Positions 22,558 to 34,249 of a stretch of DNA of 64,000 nt are shown here, in pieces (within the stretch, counting starts at the first letter, position 1; every line of letters starts with the position of its first letter). The DNA is from Maratus speciosus (taxonomy: Eukaryota; Arthropoda; Arachnida; Araneae; Salticidae). The DNA is taken from NCBI GenBank assembly GCA_963932465.1, contig OZ010792.1:20489632-20553631 (forward strand). The letters run 5' to 3'. The notes below the pieces were generated by a model. That model worked only from the letters and a program-made list of their open reading frames with translations, was not told where the DNA came from and searched no databases. A program made the position numbers and the translations under genes.

Positions 22558-23584
22558 TTCATGACAGTAATTTTCATCGGTTCGATGAGGTTTTGGTCGA
22601 GGAGCCTGGGACCCTTCTCCGACATCCCCGTCACATAAGATGGTGCAGGTTAAATGGAATAGCAAAATTCATAGCTGGTAGCAACGAGGGCATAAAAAGT
22701 AAAAAATCTAACAGGGAGTGCTTGGGAAAAGAGCTCAAAAATAAAAACAAAAAAGGAAAAGATAAGGATTTATTAAAAAATTAATGTAGTTTAGAATAAA
22801 GGATCAAAAACATGATAATTGTTGAAGCTGTGTAATAAAAAGTAGATTTGTGAAAATATTTCTCTCATTTTTAAAGCTTTTCTCAAATTCAAAAGGCTAC
22901 ATTTTGATACATTTATGAATTCATTTCTTTTCGGAAATGCGTAAGACTGACAGGTATTCTTATTCAGAAACTATGTAAATGCCGTTTTTTTATTTAGTAG
23001 ATAAAAACAATACATCTTTCAGAAAATGCTGACAAAGTTAGCGTTTTGAATCGAATGTTATCTCTGTAAGTAATTTATCAAAAATGGAAAAAACTATTCG
23101 ATTCCAAATGCCTTCGATAGTCAGGCCTGTCAATTTTATGCCTTTACAGTTAAAAAGGAGACAAAAAATGTGTCTGAAAATTTCGCATTCTTGAGCAATA
23201 AATATGAGAACCACCTTAAGGTTGGTTTCCAAAGATACTGGCAATCAAAGTTAATTTTTTTTTATCGGCCTGGCCCTGCAGGCCCGTTAAAAAAATTGTC
23301 CTATTCTGCCGGCCAGGCCTGCGGCCGGGCAGGGTACGGACCACGGGCCAAACCAGGGTCCGTGCAGACCTCTAAAGTACACTCTTATGGCCAAAAATCA
23401 CCGGAATCTTTTAATTTTACACATTTTGTCAAATATCTAGAGAAATACTTAACAGATTTTTCTGGAATTCATATATATTTCTGTAAGAATAGTTGGTATA
23501 TTTATGGCGATATAAATGTTTCTTTAAAAAATTCAAGAAATTTTGCTAGGTTCTTTTTCTTTATAGCATGCAAGGCTTTCATCC
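22558..23584. other. Unassigned; GC-rich patch at 23262-23375
   Basis: The patch is dense in GGCC/GGCCTG words (GGCCTGGCCCTGCAGGCCCG, CGGCCAGGCCTGCGGCC) and partly self-complementary, standing out from AT-rich surroundings; it may be a MITE fragment. Open frames at 22593-22784 and 23170-23595 show no recognisable motif and are not called. Confidence 0.45.
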
Positions 23585-24327
23585 AAAGGGCATAGCCGGA
23601 TAAGCATTGGAAATATGCCTTTCAATCAAATTTCGGGAATTTTTTCCCAGATGTGGCTACATATCTGACTATATATTTCCCCTATTATCACCCTATAAAT
23701 ATTGATATTTAATGAGATAAAAATGTTTTTTCGATTTTTATAAAAACTCATTTTCTCGAAAACTGCTGCACCGAATTTCATGCCATTAAAATGAAGTTAG
23801 ATAGATACCAAAGATGCATAACTGTAAAATTTTATATAATTTTCTGATAATAAAAACTGTGTGAAATAGCGATAAAAAAATTACAAAAATAAAAATCATA
23901 TCTTATGGTTATCCGAAAATTACCATTTTCTTGTAAAAAAAATCCCCATATGTGCCCGTATATTCTATATAAATGCCGAAAGTTTGCGTTGGGTACTTCA
24001 TATAAATATTTACAAAAATATATATTAAAATTATTGGAATTCATTTTAAGGCGTTATTTGGGGCGGAGCTACTCAACTTCGACATCCGAAGAATTTTTGG
24101 AACAAAGTCAGCAGACGATATGTCAACTGATGTATTTCAGATTCCATTAAACATATAAGCCATGTTTTTCAACACTATCGATACTATTTCGATATCGAAA
24201 ACTGGTGTTTTGTATCGGAGACAGAGAAATATTTTTGCTTGGAAAACAACAACATTCTTCGATATAGAAATGTAACGATAGCTAGTATAATGACTTTTAT
24301 TCAATCATTCTCACCACTTTTAACTAA

Positions 24328-25021
24328 GTGTAATAAGAGTAACTAGTTTTGCCATTTTCTTTATTCCCCGACTGTGTTAATGTATGACATTCTTTTATAC
24401 ATCAAAATAAAAATTCAAATAATATAAGACAGTAAATATACAAAAAAGAAAAAAGAAATTAATCATTATCACTGTCATCTTCAATCACAACAGATATGCA
24501 TTCATTTCTGAACAGCGTAGAAAGAATTTCTGACGGTCTTACAATTTTGGATAAATATCTCCCGTAAGAAAGATACTATATTGTTGCTGCCAGATGAGAG
24601 CAGCAACCAATAGTTTTCATGCCATTTGCGCACTCGCAATAATGTTTTAGGATTGCAGACACGCCAGTAGCATTAAGTTTGTATTGTATGAAACAACGGT
24701 AAGTTTTCTTTGAAATATACCGCAATGAAACTTGTACTATTTTTAAAATATTTGTTGCATCTTTAACGAAATATGTATGAATCGAAGAGTTTTCCTTCAT
24801 CATTTCCGCCAAGTAAGATATTACCTGGCTGTATTGGTACGAACCAGTGAAAAATATTTTCAATTCTTTTCGGTCATTTCAGGGAAATCTAGTAAGCCCA
24901 GTGAAGATAATTTGATAAAAGGGAGTTTTCTACGCAACCTGTTACTTAGTTCAACTTCAGCCACTAAATTATTTTCATCGTTTATTTTGGATATTCGTAT
25001 GTTTACTTACTCTTATTACCC
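24328..25021 (-). mobile_element. Element H: TIR element carrying a transposase remnant
   Basis: The ends GTGTAATAAGAGTAA and, read inward from the right, GGGTAATAAGAGTAA are inverted repeats. The flanks are TAA (24325-24327) and TTA (25022-25024); the empty site in FG copy 2 (26064-26075) shows a single TAA equivalent. A 3-bp TWA target suggests PIF/Harbinger-like insertion. The minus strand holds the C-terminal part of a transposase (24459-24990). At 694 bp it is an internally deleted copy. Confidence 0.7.
24459..24990 (-). pseudogene. C-terminal transposase fragment with SWIM-like zinc finger
   Basis: Reading the minus strand from about 24990, residues ISKINDENNLVAEVE... and LPFIKLSSLGLLDFPEM run to a one-base frameshift near 24866. 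They then continue as GSYQYSQVISYLAEMM and, nearer the end, CECANGMKTIGCCSH. That CxC...CxH pattern is a SWIM-type zinc finger, found at the C-terminus of several eukaryotic DDE transposases with a DDE_Tnp_4-like core. An in-frame TAG at 24573-24575 sits where related proteins, as I recall them, usually have W; the frame then continues (YLSYGRYLS...) to a natural stop at 24459-24461 after an acidic tail. The catalytic core is absent. The fragment is certainly broken; assignment to the PIF/Harbinger or ISL2EU group rests on the 3-bp target and motif memory. Confidence 0.6.
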
Positions 25022-25135
25022 TTACAAGGGAACCACTTTTGGTGTTGCACGCACCTAGCATTGAGACTTGGTGCATTTTAAAGCCCTATATTATTAAGTT
25101 TGAGAATCGATAAAATTTTTCTGTTAAAATAATAT

Positions 25136-25965
25136 TTCTTGATTATACAGCAGCATAACTTTCTGAAAGTGCAATTTTCGAGACCTCTTATCGGACTATT
25201 AACAGTGAATTGTTTTAAAGAAAAGCATTTAAAAATAAAAATTAGTTAATAATAAGTATAAAATATTGAAAAAAGTTTGAAAATTCCTTACAAAACCCAC
25301 GAATTTGATTTTGAAAAATTGCAACTTTATATTCATATTTTTGGCGGGGAAACAGTTGGCGTTTATTTTCAAAAGTAGTGCTTTCCGGCAACCCTAGCCA
25401 AATGCCATAGCTGAATTTGTAATAGCTAGAAATTTCAATGTCCAACCTATTTCGCCACAGTAATTTTTCTAAATTGTGTAAAAATATTAATTTACTTTAT
25501 GATTACTTTTACCGAAGGACCATTTAATGCAGCAACATTTCATTTTAAACATTCTAAACTTTATTTCATTCGATTTCAAAAGAAAATAATTTACTTATTT
25601 TGTATTTCACTAAAAAATTGTTTTCAATGATCTTCAAAGCTTTTATAGAATTATATTTATTACTTACATATTTATCGTCTGCCACGGAGTAAAAGAGTTT
25701 ACTCCGTGTCGTCTGCATAGAAAAAAAAAATTAAAAACCTAATATTTGTTTCTTATGCTATCAATTATTAAAAAAAAAAAAAAAAAAAAACGCAATCTGA
25801 TATAATTCTAGTAATTTGTTCTGCACATTTTCTCTTTAGATAAAGCGGGCGGAAAAATTGTAGCGCCATATTTGGCGACTTAACTCACTTCTGGCGTGAA
25901 ATAAACAAATAAATATGTAATAATAAAAAAATTAAAAGTATAAAAAAATATATAAAATATTATTT
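25136..25965. other. Spacer between the inverted FG copies; perfect 11-bp hairpin
   Basis: CACGGAGTAAA (25683-25693), loop AGAG, TTTACTCCGTG (25698-25708) is a perfect 11-bp stem. An A-run of about 20 lies at 25770-25790. Nothing else was recognised. Confidence 0.5.
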
Positions 25966-26426
25966 TAACAGAGAAATTTTTTCGGTTCTCTAACTTTTCT
26001 GTATAGGGCTACAAAACGTACTAGGTCTCGATGCTAGGTGCGAGCAACACCAAAAGTGGTTCCCTTGTTAGTTAAAAGTGGTGAGAATGTTTGAATAAAA
26101 GTCATACTAACTGTCGTTACATTTCGATATCGAAGAATGTTGTTGTTTTCCAAGTAAAAATATTTATCTGTCTCCGATACAAAAAAAACAGTTTTCGATA
26201 TCGAAATAGTATCGACAGTGTTGAAAAACATGGCTTATATGATGGAATCTAAAATACATCAGTTGGCATATTTTCTGCTGACTTTGTTCCAAAAATTCTT
26301 CGGATGTCGAAGTTGAGTAGCTCCGCCCCAAATAACGGCTTAAAATGAATTTCATTAATTTTAAGATACATTTTTGTAAATATTTATATGAAGTACCCAA
26401 CGCAAAGTTTCGGCATTTATATAGAA

Positions 26427-28809
26427 CTAGAGGGCTCTGCCCCCTGCAAGCTACGCTCGTCAACCCCCGTCCAGACACTGCAGAATCTAAAAGCACTCTA
26501 ATCTGATCGGTTTTTAAAAAAATTAGAGAAGATTGAATTATACTGAAAAAAACCTGTAACGATCTCCCTGTAAACGGGTTTCCATTCAATTCCCTTTGAT
26601 TGCAAAAAATTAAGGTAGAATCAGTTGCTATTAAGACATCCAATGGTTGTTTTCGTGTTTGATTAAAGAAGATCAGTTAAACATTTGAAAAGAAGCTAAA
26701 ATAAAATGAATTAAGTAAGCAGAGTCTTTGTCTCTCGGTATTTTTTAACAGCGTTATAAAACGATTGACATAATACAATTTACTACAATTACTAAAATTT
26801 GCTGCTTTAACCCCTTCAAGGGCGGTGATTCATTTTTGAACCACTTAATTTTAATTCTTAAATGCCGCATTAGCACCAGAATATTGGGATGAAAATTTCC
26901 CTTTAATTAAGTAAGTGAACTAAAGCATTTTTGTATATCGAAGTTTATTTGTAAATTCTGGTGCGATTCACTGATTTCAAGATTTTACGAATAGGAGTGC
27001 CTTGTCCGTGAAAGGGTTAAACGCATATTAATATATTTATTATTTTAAAGTCTCCTTTCCCTTTTAATATTCACGTGTAACTACAATTTTCAAGACATAA
27101 TTTTCAATATTTTCCTTCTTTTAACACGTACTCATTTAATAGTAATTTTAAAGGGGGTTTTTTTCTGTTTTTAGTAGTCACGTGAAAATAAATTTTTAAT
27201 CGTTAGGAAATATTATTCTTTGCGCTATTTTTAGAATTGAAAACAATCTCTATAATAATAGCCTAAGTCATGTGACTATCATCAACAGCTCCAGGCGGAT
27301 CCCTTCGCTTTTTATATTCCAGGCGGCCATTTTGGTACTTTAATGTTAGCCAGCCACAGGTGTGATAGGTCGCCGAATATTATTCTATCGCCATTATTTC
27401 GTTTATATTATAATAGTCCAAGTCATGTAACTGCCATAAACAACGGGCTGATTCCTTCGCTTTTCATAAGAAAGGTTTCCATTCTGATTAAAGAATCAAA
27501 ATTATTTTTTCGAATAAAACTACATAAAAGTTGACATGATCGCAAAGAATTCCTGGTACTTTTATGTTAGCCGGGTGAAAATCTCGCCAATAGCTTTTTT
27601 TTTTAACTCGCCAATTAGTATTTTTTTTATTTTTCGAGTGATAAATTAAAACGGTGCTACTTGATTATCCCATCGACCAAAAATCTGTCGCGAAACTATA
27701 AGATTAAATGCCAATAATGGTTGATCGTAAATGTCACATTCACTTGACTTTACGGAAGTTAGACACGTTCACGCCATCGAGTGATTTTTATTTCGACGTT
27801 TTATTTGTATTTTTATTAATGTTATACTAATTTATTTGCTCTTATGTTATTTAAAATAAAAAAATATGTCAATTTGTATAATTTGGCTATTTATATAATC
27901 TGGCGAAATTGGTCGACGGGAGAAGTAGTAACATTAAAACATTGCTTTGAAGTGGAAATTAAATCTCATGATTTGTTGCATTGTCACATACGCACCGGGT
28001 TTGGCGTGATTTTTTTACGACAATTTGGAGAAAACATCGTTTTCAAATACCTGTTACATATGTATTTTTAAACTATTTTCTGTTATTTTTAAAATGAAAT
28101 AAATATTTTAAAAAAATAATAATTAATAACTATAGAACAAAACAATTTATAACATTTTTTGTAAATAAAAAGGAAATAAATTCAAATAAACATTTATTAA
28201 TAAATAAGCAACAATAGCCGGTTTACCATGTCAGGCAAAATAACGCCATTTTGGCGCCAATTAGATACACCGTTGCGTATATAACATCTGTGCCTAATAT
28301 TTTTCTTTTCGTTTCGTTTAAAAAAAAAGAATGAAGTAAAAGCCATTTATTTTAAAGGTTTCAATTTTAAATGAAAGTTTTGTATTAAATAAAATGATAA
28401 TGAAATACAAATTTAATTATGAATAAAAGTAACATGATGCATTGCTTAGCATACATTTAAGGGAGGCCAAACTCGTCACCAAATTAATTTAAAATAACCT
28501 TTTCTAAAATATGAAAAAAAATATCTGTTATGATTAAAATTTGAGTTGCCATCATTAGAAAAAAGTATTTAAAATTTAAAAAAAATTAATATTTCGAAAA
28601 CTAATTCGAATTTTAAAATTCTAATACCAGTTTTGAGATCTGTGGATCAATACGCATTTTTTGTGTTAATTTCATCGCAAAGTATTCCATAATTTAGGTG
28701 AAATCGCAGTGAAACGTAATCAGTTGTTTAATCTGTCGTTTCATAGAATCGTTACATAAATTCGTTTCAATTCAGTCGTTTCATTAGGATTTTATATATA
28801 TAGGGTAGA
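26427..28809 (-). mobile_element. Helitron, family B copy 2, with empty site in the window
   Basis: Minus-strand 5' end TCTACCCTATATATATAAAA at 28809, 3' end at 26427 with GGGGGC...GCCCTCTAG and the short hairpin (CGAGCGTAGCTTG). Plus-strand flanks ...TTTATATAGAA and TATACGGGG join to the uninterrupted sequence seen inverted in FG copy 1 (23955-23985, CCCGTATATTCTATATAAAT). The target is A|T with no duplication. It contains a piggyBac-type MITE (26807-27020) and ~160-bp direct repeats (27255-27320 and 27405-27475, GTCATGT.ACT and GATTCCTTCGCTTTT). No coding sequence was recognised. Confidence 0.85.
26807..27020. mobile_element. piggyBac-type MITE inside Helitron B2
   Basis: TTAACCCCTTCAAGGGCGG at the left and CCGTGAAAGGGTTAA at the right, with TTAA on each side. 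About 214 bp. Inner arms share CTGGTGC / GCACCAG words. Confidence 0.75.
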
Positions 28810-29188
28810 TATACGGGGACATATGGGGAATTTTTTACAAGAAAATGGTAATTTTCGGATAACCATAAGATATGATTTTTTATTTTTGTAATTTTTTCAT
28901 CGCTATTTCACACGGTTTTTATAATCAGAAAATTATATAAAAATTTCCAGTTATGCATCCAGTTTGCATCTTCTGACCTCATTGTAATGGCATGACATTC
29001 GGTGCAGTAGTTTTTGAGAAAATGAGTTTTTTTAAAAATCGAAAAAACATTTTTATCTCATTAAATATCAATATTTATAGGGTTATAATAGGGGAAATAT
29101 ATTGTCAGATATGTAGCCCCATCTGGGAAAAAATCACGAAATTTGATTGAAAGGCATATTTCCAATGCTTATCCGGCTATGCCCTTTA

Positions 29189-29380
29189 AAGTTTCTTTCA
29201 GAAAACTTGTCAAAGTACAGTAAGAACAACATAGTACTATTAGAACATAAATACATTAAGTATTTGATGAAATAGGAGCACCTGTATGGAAGAGTTTTTA
29301 ACTGCGCATGCGCGAATGATACCAAAAATACAATTTTTTTTTATGATTTTGTAGTTAACTCTACAGAGCAATCATATAAG
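29189..29380. other. Unassigned; GCGCATGCGC palindrome at about 29305
   Basis: CTGCGCATGCGCGAATG lies here and again at 48958-48975. Otherwise nothing was recognised. Confidence 0.45.
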
Positions 29381-29787
29381 AAGACCAGTCGAATATCCAG
29401 AAAATTCAGAAAGATATCGGCAGTAGGGTGAGCTGAATTTCAATTGCTTTATAAAAATAGCTGATAATAAAGGTTTTCCACAAATTGTCGTTTTTAATTT
29501 AATTTGTTTTTAATTTTAATTTTTATTGATGCGTCAGTTATTCTTGAAAAACTAACTGAACGAGCCTATGCCAGCAAAAAGAAATAATTATTAAAATGGA
29601 ATCATCCATTCCAAAGCTACTCATTGACATTCATTAAATACCAACTTCTTCTTTGGAAGTCAATTAATAAAAAAATGACAATTTGTAGATAATTCACTAT
29701 CATCCGGCTATTTTTCGAATACAGACGAAATTCAGCTCACAACATCTCCGATATCCTTATGCATTTTTAAGACATTTGACTGGTCTT
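29381..29787. mobile_element. MITE family I with ~110-bp inverted ends
   Basis: AAGACCAGTCGAATATCC at the left matches the inverse of GACATTTGACTGGTCTT at the right. Arms share AGATATCGG, GTGAGCTGAATTTC, AAAAATAGC and ACAAATTGTC. No clear target duplication was seen. Confidence 0.7.
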
Positions 29788-29790
29788 TTT

Positions 29791-30228
29791 AGGTGCATTC
29801 GTAATTATATAAATATGTAGCACCTATAGTCGTCGTTCAGTCCGTCCGTCGGACCGTTCGTCTATCCGTCTGTCGCCCGCATATAACAAAGCAAAAACTA
29901 ACCAGCCGAATGGCCTGAAATTTTAAATATATAATTGTTACAAAATTTTGTCGAGTCATTTAAAATTTTATGAAAATCGGATGTATAGTTTAATTACAGG
30001 GACAGTCAAAATTTTTCCGTTACATGACGGCCAATGGGAAAAAATTATTGCAAGTGCATTTTAATGATGTTACAGCCTTTCGAACAGAATGAAATGATAT
30101 GCACTTATGAAGTGCACTAAAATATACATTCAGTACAATATGCGGTGCAAAAAAATATTTATAAAACTAGTTATAGTACGAACGCACCTCATTTGCCACG
30201 TTTGACGAGCAATTTCCAACTTGTTATA
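29791..30228 (+). repeat. Dispersed family A copy
   Basis: It begins AGGTGCATTCGTAATTATAT and carries a CGTTCAGTCCGTCCGTC tract, GAAAATCGGATGTATAGTTT, ACAGGGACAGTC and CGGCCAATGGGAAAA, then ACTAGTTATAGTACGAACGCACCT and a shared tail CATTTGCCACGTTTGACGAGC. The ends AGGTGC(A/G)TTCGTA are inverted. Similar copies are at 47582-48007 (reverse) and 49514-50265. Confidence 0.75.
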
Positions 30229-30350
30229 TCACTTACTCAGTAGAGTTGACTTCTAAATCACGAAAAAAATCTTTGGTTTAGTTCGTACATGCGGAGTTAA
30301 AAATTACTTCAGAAAACTGCTCACAGTTCATTAAATATTTAATATATTAG

Positions 30351-30585
30351 GTCTACCGGAAAATTCTGTCGCATAAAATTCTTTCACGCCTACTTCTTTA
30401 AAATTCAGATTTCTTCATTGGCACCACTATTTTGAAATGGTAAAATTCCCATTGTTTTCACCTTAATATGAAATGTGAAAACTTTGGGAATTTTACCTTT
30501 TCAAAAAAGTGGTGCTTATGAAGAAATCAGAATTCAAAAAAAGTAGGCGTGAAAGAACATTATGCGGCAGAATTTTCCGTTAGAC
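30351..30585. mobile_element. Palindromic MITE, ~235 bp
   Basis: The left arm GTCTACCGGAAAATTCTG and the right arm ending CAGAATTTTCCGTTAGAC pair over about 110 bases (shared: GCATAA, TTCTTTCACGCCTACTT, GATTTCTTCAT, GCACCACT, GGTAAAATTCCCA). The whole element folds on itself. Flanks contain similar TTAATATTTA words, but the target duplication is not resolved. Confidence 0.8.
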
Positions 30586-31300
30586 TTAATATTTATATTC
30601 TACTTGTTCTATGTTATTTCTATTACAATTTGTCGTATTTTTTTAAATTGGGGCTACATTCGGTTATAAACCCTGCATGCTATAAACAAAAAATCTGCAA
30701 AATTTTCTTGAATTTTTTAAAAAAATATAAAAAGAGTTAATAATAATAATTTAAAGAGTTCATATTTCTAGAGTGTGAATTTTATACTTTAACACAGGTA
30801 TGTTCCACCTTTTAGCAAATAGGGAACGTACATAACGCGCCCCATTATTCATTTGACTCCAAAATTGCAAATATATTATCTTGCTGTAACAGTTTTAATG
30901 ATACACAGACGTTTTATACGAAGCACATATATCTCACAGTGATAAATTTAGTGTCCCTACGATAAAGGAATCCGATGAAAAATAATTTGCATTAAAAACA
31001 TAAATCCTAGCGAATTTAGAATTACATTATCCTGATAAGCAATTTAAAAATACAATTTTAACAATACATATTTTATAAGGAACAAAACTCGGAAAAAATT
31101 ATTGTTAAAAGCCTAATGTTCGTTATAAAATTTCACAAAATTGCATGTTCAGCAGGATTATGGATTAAAAAACATTTTAAATGAAAAAAGTATATCGACG
31201 TGTAGTTGCCGATTCTTGTTATATTATATAAAAACTGGAAAAAATTATTTTAGAATTTCTACCAAAGTTTGTAATTTTTTTTTTATTTTTTTTTACAAAA
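30586..31300. other. Unassigned AT-rich stretch
   Basis: No repeat or reading frame of note was recognised between the palindromic MITE and Helitron B3. Confidence 0.45.
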
Positions 31301-33869
31301 CTAGGGGGCTTTGCCCCCTACGAGCTACGCTCGCCAACCCCCGTTCAGACACCCCAGATTCTAAAAGCATGTTAATTTCATCGGCTTTAAAAATATTGAA
31401 TTATAATTTTAAAAAAACAGTGACGGCCTCCCTGTAAACGGGTTTTTATTAATTTTCCTTTGATTGGAGATTTTTCAGACGTAATCAGCCGCTGCTAAGA
31501 GATACAATGGCTGTATTCGTCCTTGATTAAAAACAAGAAAGAAAAATCATGCGTACGGCATAGATTATGAAACACTTTCCAACACTCCCTGAAAGCTTTA
31601 ACAAAACTTCGTTATTTAGAGAAATAAGGTAAATAAGATAACTAACTAAACATTAAAAAAACTGATTTCAGCAGTTACCATCCATAGCCAAATACTTATT
31701 CCAATTCTTCCGAACAGCCTTGTATTTGATCTGTAGGCTGATATATATACTATATAATAGAAAATTTAGTTTAGCATGAAAACGCATATAATAGGTTGAA
31801 ATTTCTCTTTCAGCAATTTATACTAATAGAGGGAAACATACTTGAATGCTTTTGTTCAGCCCTGGTAGTTTACCTAGTACCTTTATTACACGCCACTATT
31901 TAGCTAAACTTAATTCAAACTAAATCACTCTTAAAACTACTGAATTCGCATTTCCAGAATTTATCATCTATAGGCGGCCATGTTTCCAATTCTTTGCGTG
32001 GCCCTGTATATCATTTTATCTATATTCTACAAACATTTTATAGAAAACTACATGCAGTTCAGCATAACACATTTTAAACCCACCTTTCAGCAATTTACGG
32101 TCATACTCAGTAACCTTTACGAATTCTTTTGCGTAGTCCTGTATATCAACTATAACATTTACACACACCATATAGTATGCATAAATATAGTGAAACTTAA
32201 AAGCGCATATCATAATTAAAAATGCATTACCTGCCATCGCCACTAATATACAGTAATTCGGATAGAAAATACTTGTCTGAAATGTTTTGTATGTTCCTGT
32301 AAATGCTATGCACTTCGTATTATACCTGAAATAACTTAAGTAAGCCTCACCGACGTATATCAATTTTATTATATATGAATTTGTATAATTAAAATACGCC
32401 GCAAACAATTTCCCCCTATACCATTTGTAATGGAATTCTTTTGTGTAGCCCTGTAAATGAATAGTAACTATTCGTTGCACCGCATGTGCTACAGAATTTT
32501 CTGCATATTTTAGTTCACTTCGTAAATGCATATATTTTTTATTATGTTTGAAAGGGTGTAATATCTTTAAAATTTATTTGAAATGATTTTTTCCCATTGG
32601 CCGTAATGTAACGGAATTCTTTTGACTGTCCCTGTAAATGAACTAAACATACTACAAACTTCATTTGAAATAGGATTCGTGCTGGGATAAACGTCAATAA
32701 CCAAAAATTTCAGTGCGATCCGAGTATATTTACGAGAGTTAGAGCGCAAACAGACAAACCGAAATCAATAACACTTTTCAACTTTGTTGGAAAGTGTTAA
32801 AAATTAGTTAAAAATTTGAAAGTAAGCTAATGCAAAATGAATGAAGTACACAGAGTCTTTGTCTCTCGGTACTTTTTAACAACGCTATGAGAAAGTTCTT
32901 TTAAATGTATCCTTTTAAATCTGACGTAATTTTCACCGAAGTTTCCGTTCTCTTTTTAATATTCACATGAAAATACTTTTGTTATTAGAAAGGAAATATT
33001 ATTTTCGCAGTCATAGAATTCACGATAATAATTGAAAAGATTATCTCAAAATATGAAATAAATGTCTCGTGTAAATGTATTTTTTAATTTAAAGTGTTTT
33101 GCCAAATTTTATTTATATGGCCTTTTTAAATATGACGTAATTTCCTTCATTTGTGACTTTTAACGCATAATAATGAATTTAGTATTTAAAAATTTTCTTT
33201 CCCTTTTAAAATTCATGTATAACTGTAGTTTTTATGATGTAATTTTCAATATTTTCCTGATTTTTAACACGTAATCACTTAATTCTAATTTGAAAGTTTT
33301 TTTCTGTTTATAATAGCCACGTGTAAATAATTTTTTTATTTGGAGGAAATATTATTCTTTGCGCTATTTTTAAAATTGGCAACAATTTAAAATAATTGCC
33401 CTTTTCTAAAATGTGTAAAAAATGTCTCTGGAAATGCTGAAAATTTGAATTTAAAATGGAAATAAATCCTCAAAAAATGAGTCAAATTAAAAACATGATT
33501 GCAGTCTGCACATCGGGAACTTCCAATGTACAAAATGATCTAAAAATGTTTAAATTCCTATGTATAGTTTTTCTCGTATAAAACTTTTTTAATGGAAAGA
33601 TTTTGACCATCTTTAACATTAAATATCTCTTAAAATAATTATTCGATTTTAAAACTGTCTGCATCAGCGTGTTTATCAAACATGTCTCTATAATACCACC
33701 GATTTTCATATTTTTGTATGAAACAGTTTTCTTAATATTAACGAAAGAAGACCCCCGGTCATAAAAAATATGGATGCCGATCTAGTAGGAGTATACCCGG
33801 ATGATCTACGCAGATTTTCATTGGTCCATTTCCAAATCAAAACTTTTTTTTATATATAGAAGGAAAAGA
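31301..33869 (-). mobile_element. Helitron, family B copy 3, split by a family A element
   Basis: CTAG at 31301 after an A, followed by GGGGGC-TTT-GCCCCC and CGAGCTACGCTCG, is the inverted Helitron 3' terminus. The body matches the other copies (GTAAACGGGTTT, GTCTCTCGGTA, TCTGACGTAATTTTC, CTGTCTGCATCAGCGTG). The 5' terminus lies near TATATATAGAAGGA (33852-33869). The copy is interrupted from about 31534 to 32798; the join matches an uninterrupted copy at 54408-54430 (TTGATTAAAAA / AATTAGTTAAAAATTTG). Confidence 0.75.
31534..32798 (-). mobile_element. Family A element with degenerate tandem core, nested in Helitron B3
   Basis: Both ends carry AACACTTTCCAAC in opposite orientation; the right end is the hairpin at 32770-32798. 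Inside, a motif like GGAATTCTTTTG.GTAG.CCTGTA recurs near 31984, 32119, 32274, 32430 and 32611 (spacings 135-181 bp), a decayed version of the 173-bp repeat seen at 49646-50090. A 171-codon minus-strand open frame (32016-32531) rides on this array and is not considered a gene. Exact borders are blurred by A-runs. Confidence 0.65.
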
Positions 33870-34249
33870 TTTCGATAAAAAGTTTTTGAACTGGCACCAG
33901 AAATATTTTGCAGTATTTTATAAAATAGAAAAATGAAAATCAAGCTTGTCATGAACATGCACATTACAACATGAATTCATGTGATAAAGGTGCTTGCAAA
34001 AGCTGCTTTAAAATAATAAAAATATAAATTACATACATTGTCCGGGCTTGATCTTGATCAGCCATCCACCATTAAAGGAACAAATCTTAGTTTAATGTTT
34101 TATGCATTAATCTTAATCTCCATAAAAATCTGTCTTTTTGTTGACAGATTTCAGTTTCGCGACAAAATGCAGTTCCAATGCATGTTATAGCATGTTTTTT
34201 TTTCTTTTTAATTTTCATGTCACTTAACCGCTTAATATACTATATATAA
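33870..34249. other. Unassigned AT-rich stretch
   Basis: Nothing was recognised. Confidence 0.4.

Larger units (their letters stand above)
23585..25135 (+). repeat. Dispersed element FG, copy 1
   Basis: It shares its whole length, apart from insertions, with the inverted copy at 25966-29188. Landmarks: GGGCATAGCCGGATAAGC at 23588, CCATATGTGCCCGTATATTC at 23946, GGGTACTTCATATAAATATT at 23991, CTTCGACATCCGAAGAAT at 24077, CCACTTTTGGTGTTGCAC at 25032. It is interrupted by element H (24328-25021). It lacks the Helitron present in copy 2 and so provides the empty site. No complete protein frame was found, and the class of the parent element is unknown. Confidence 0.75.
25966..29188 (-). repeat. 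Dispersed element FG, copy 2, split by a Helitron
   Basis: Inverse of 23585-25135. The two parts are 25966-26426 and 28810-29188; a 2383-bp Helitron lies between them. It lacks element H, so the H insertion in copy 1 post-dates the divergence of the copies or occurred only there. Confidence 0.75.

Noticed and set aside
22593..22784. Lysine-rich 63-residue protein
   Set aside because: No start context, homologous motif or conservation visible; short.
23170..23595. 141-residue protein over the GC-rich patch
   Set aside because: The open frame arises from the GC-rich repeat patch joined to AT-rich sequence; no motif.
32016..32531. 171-residue minus-strand protein
   Set aside because: It lies on a degenerate tandem array with repeated peptide-like words; likely a by-product.
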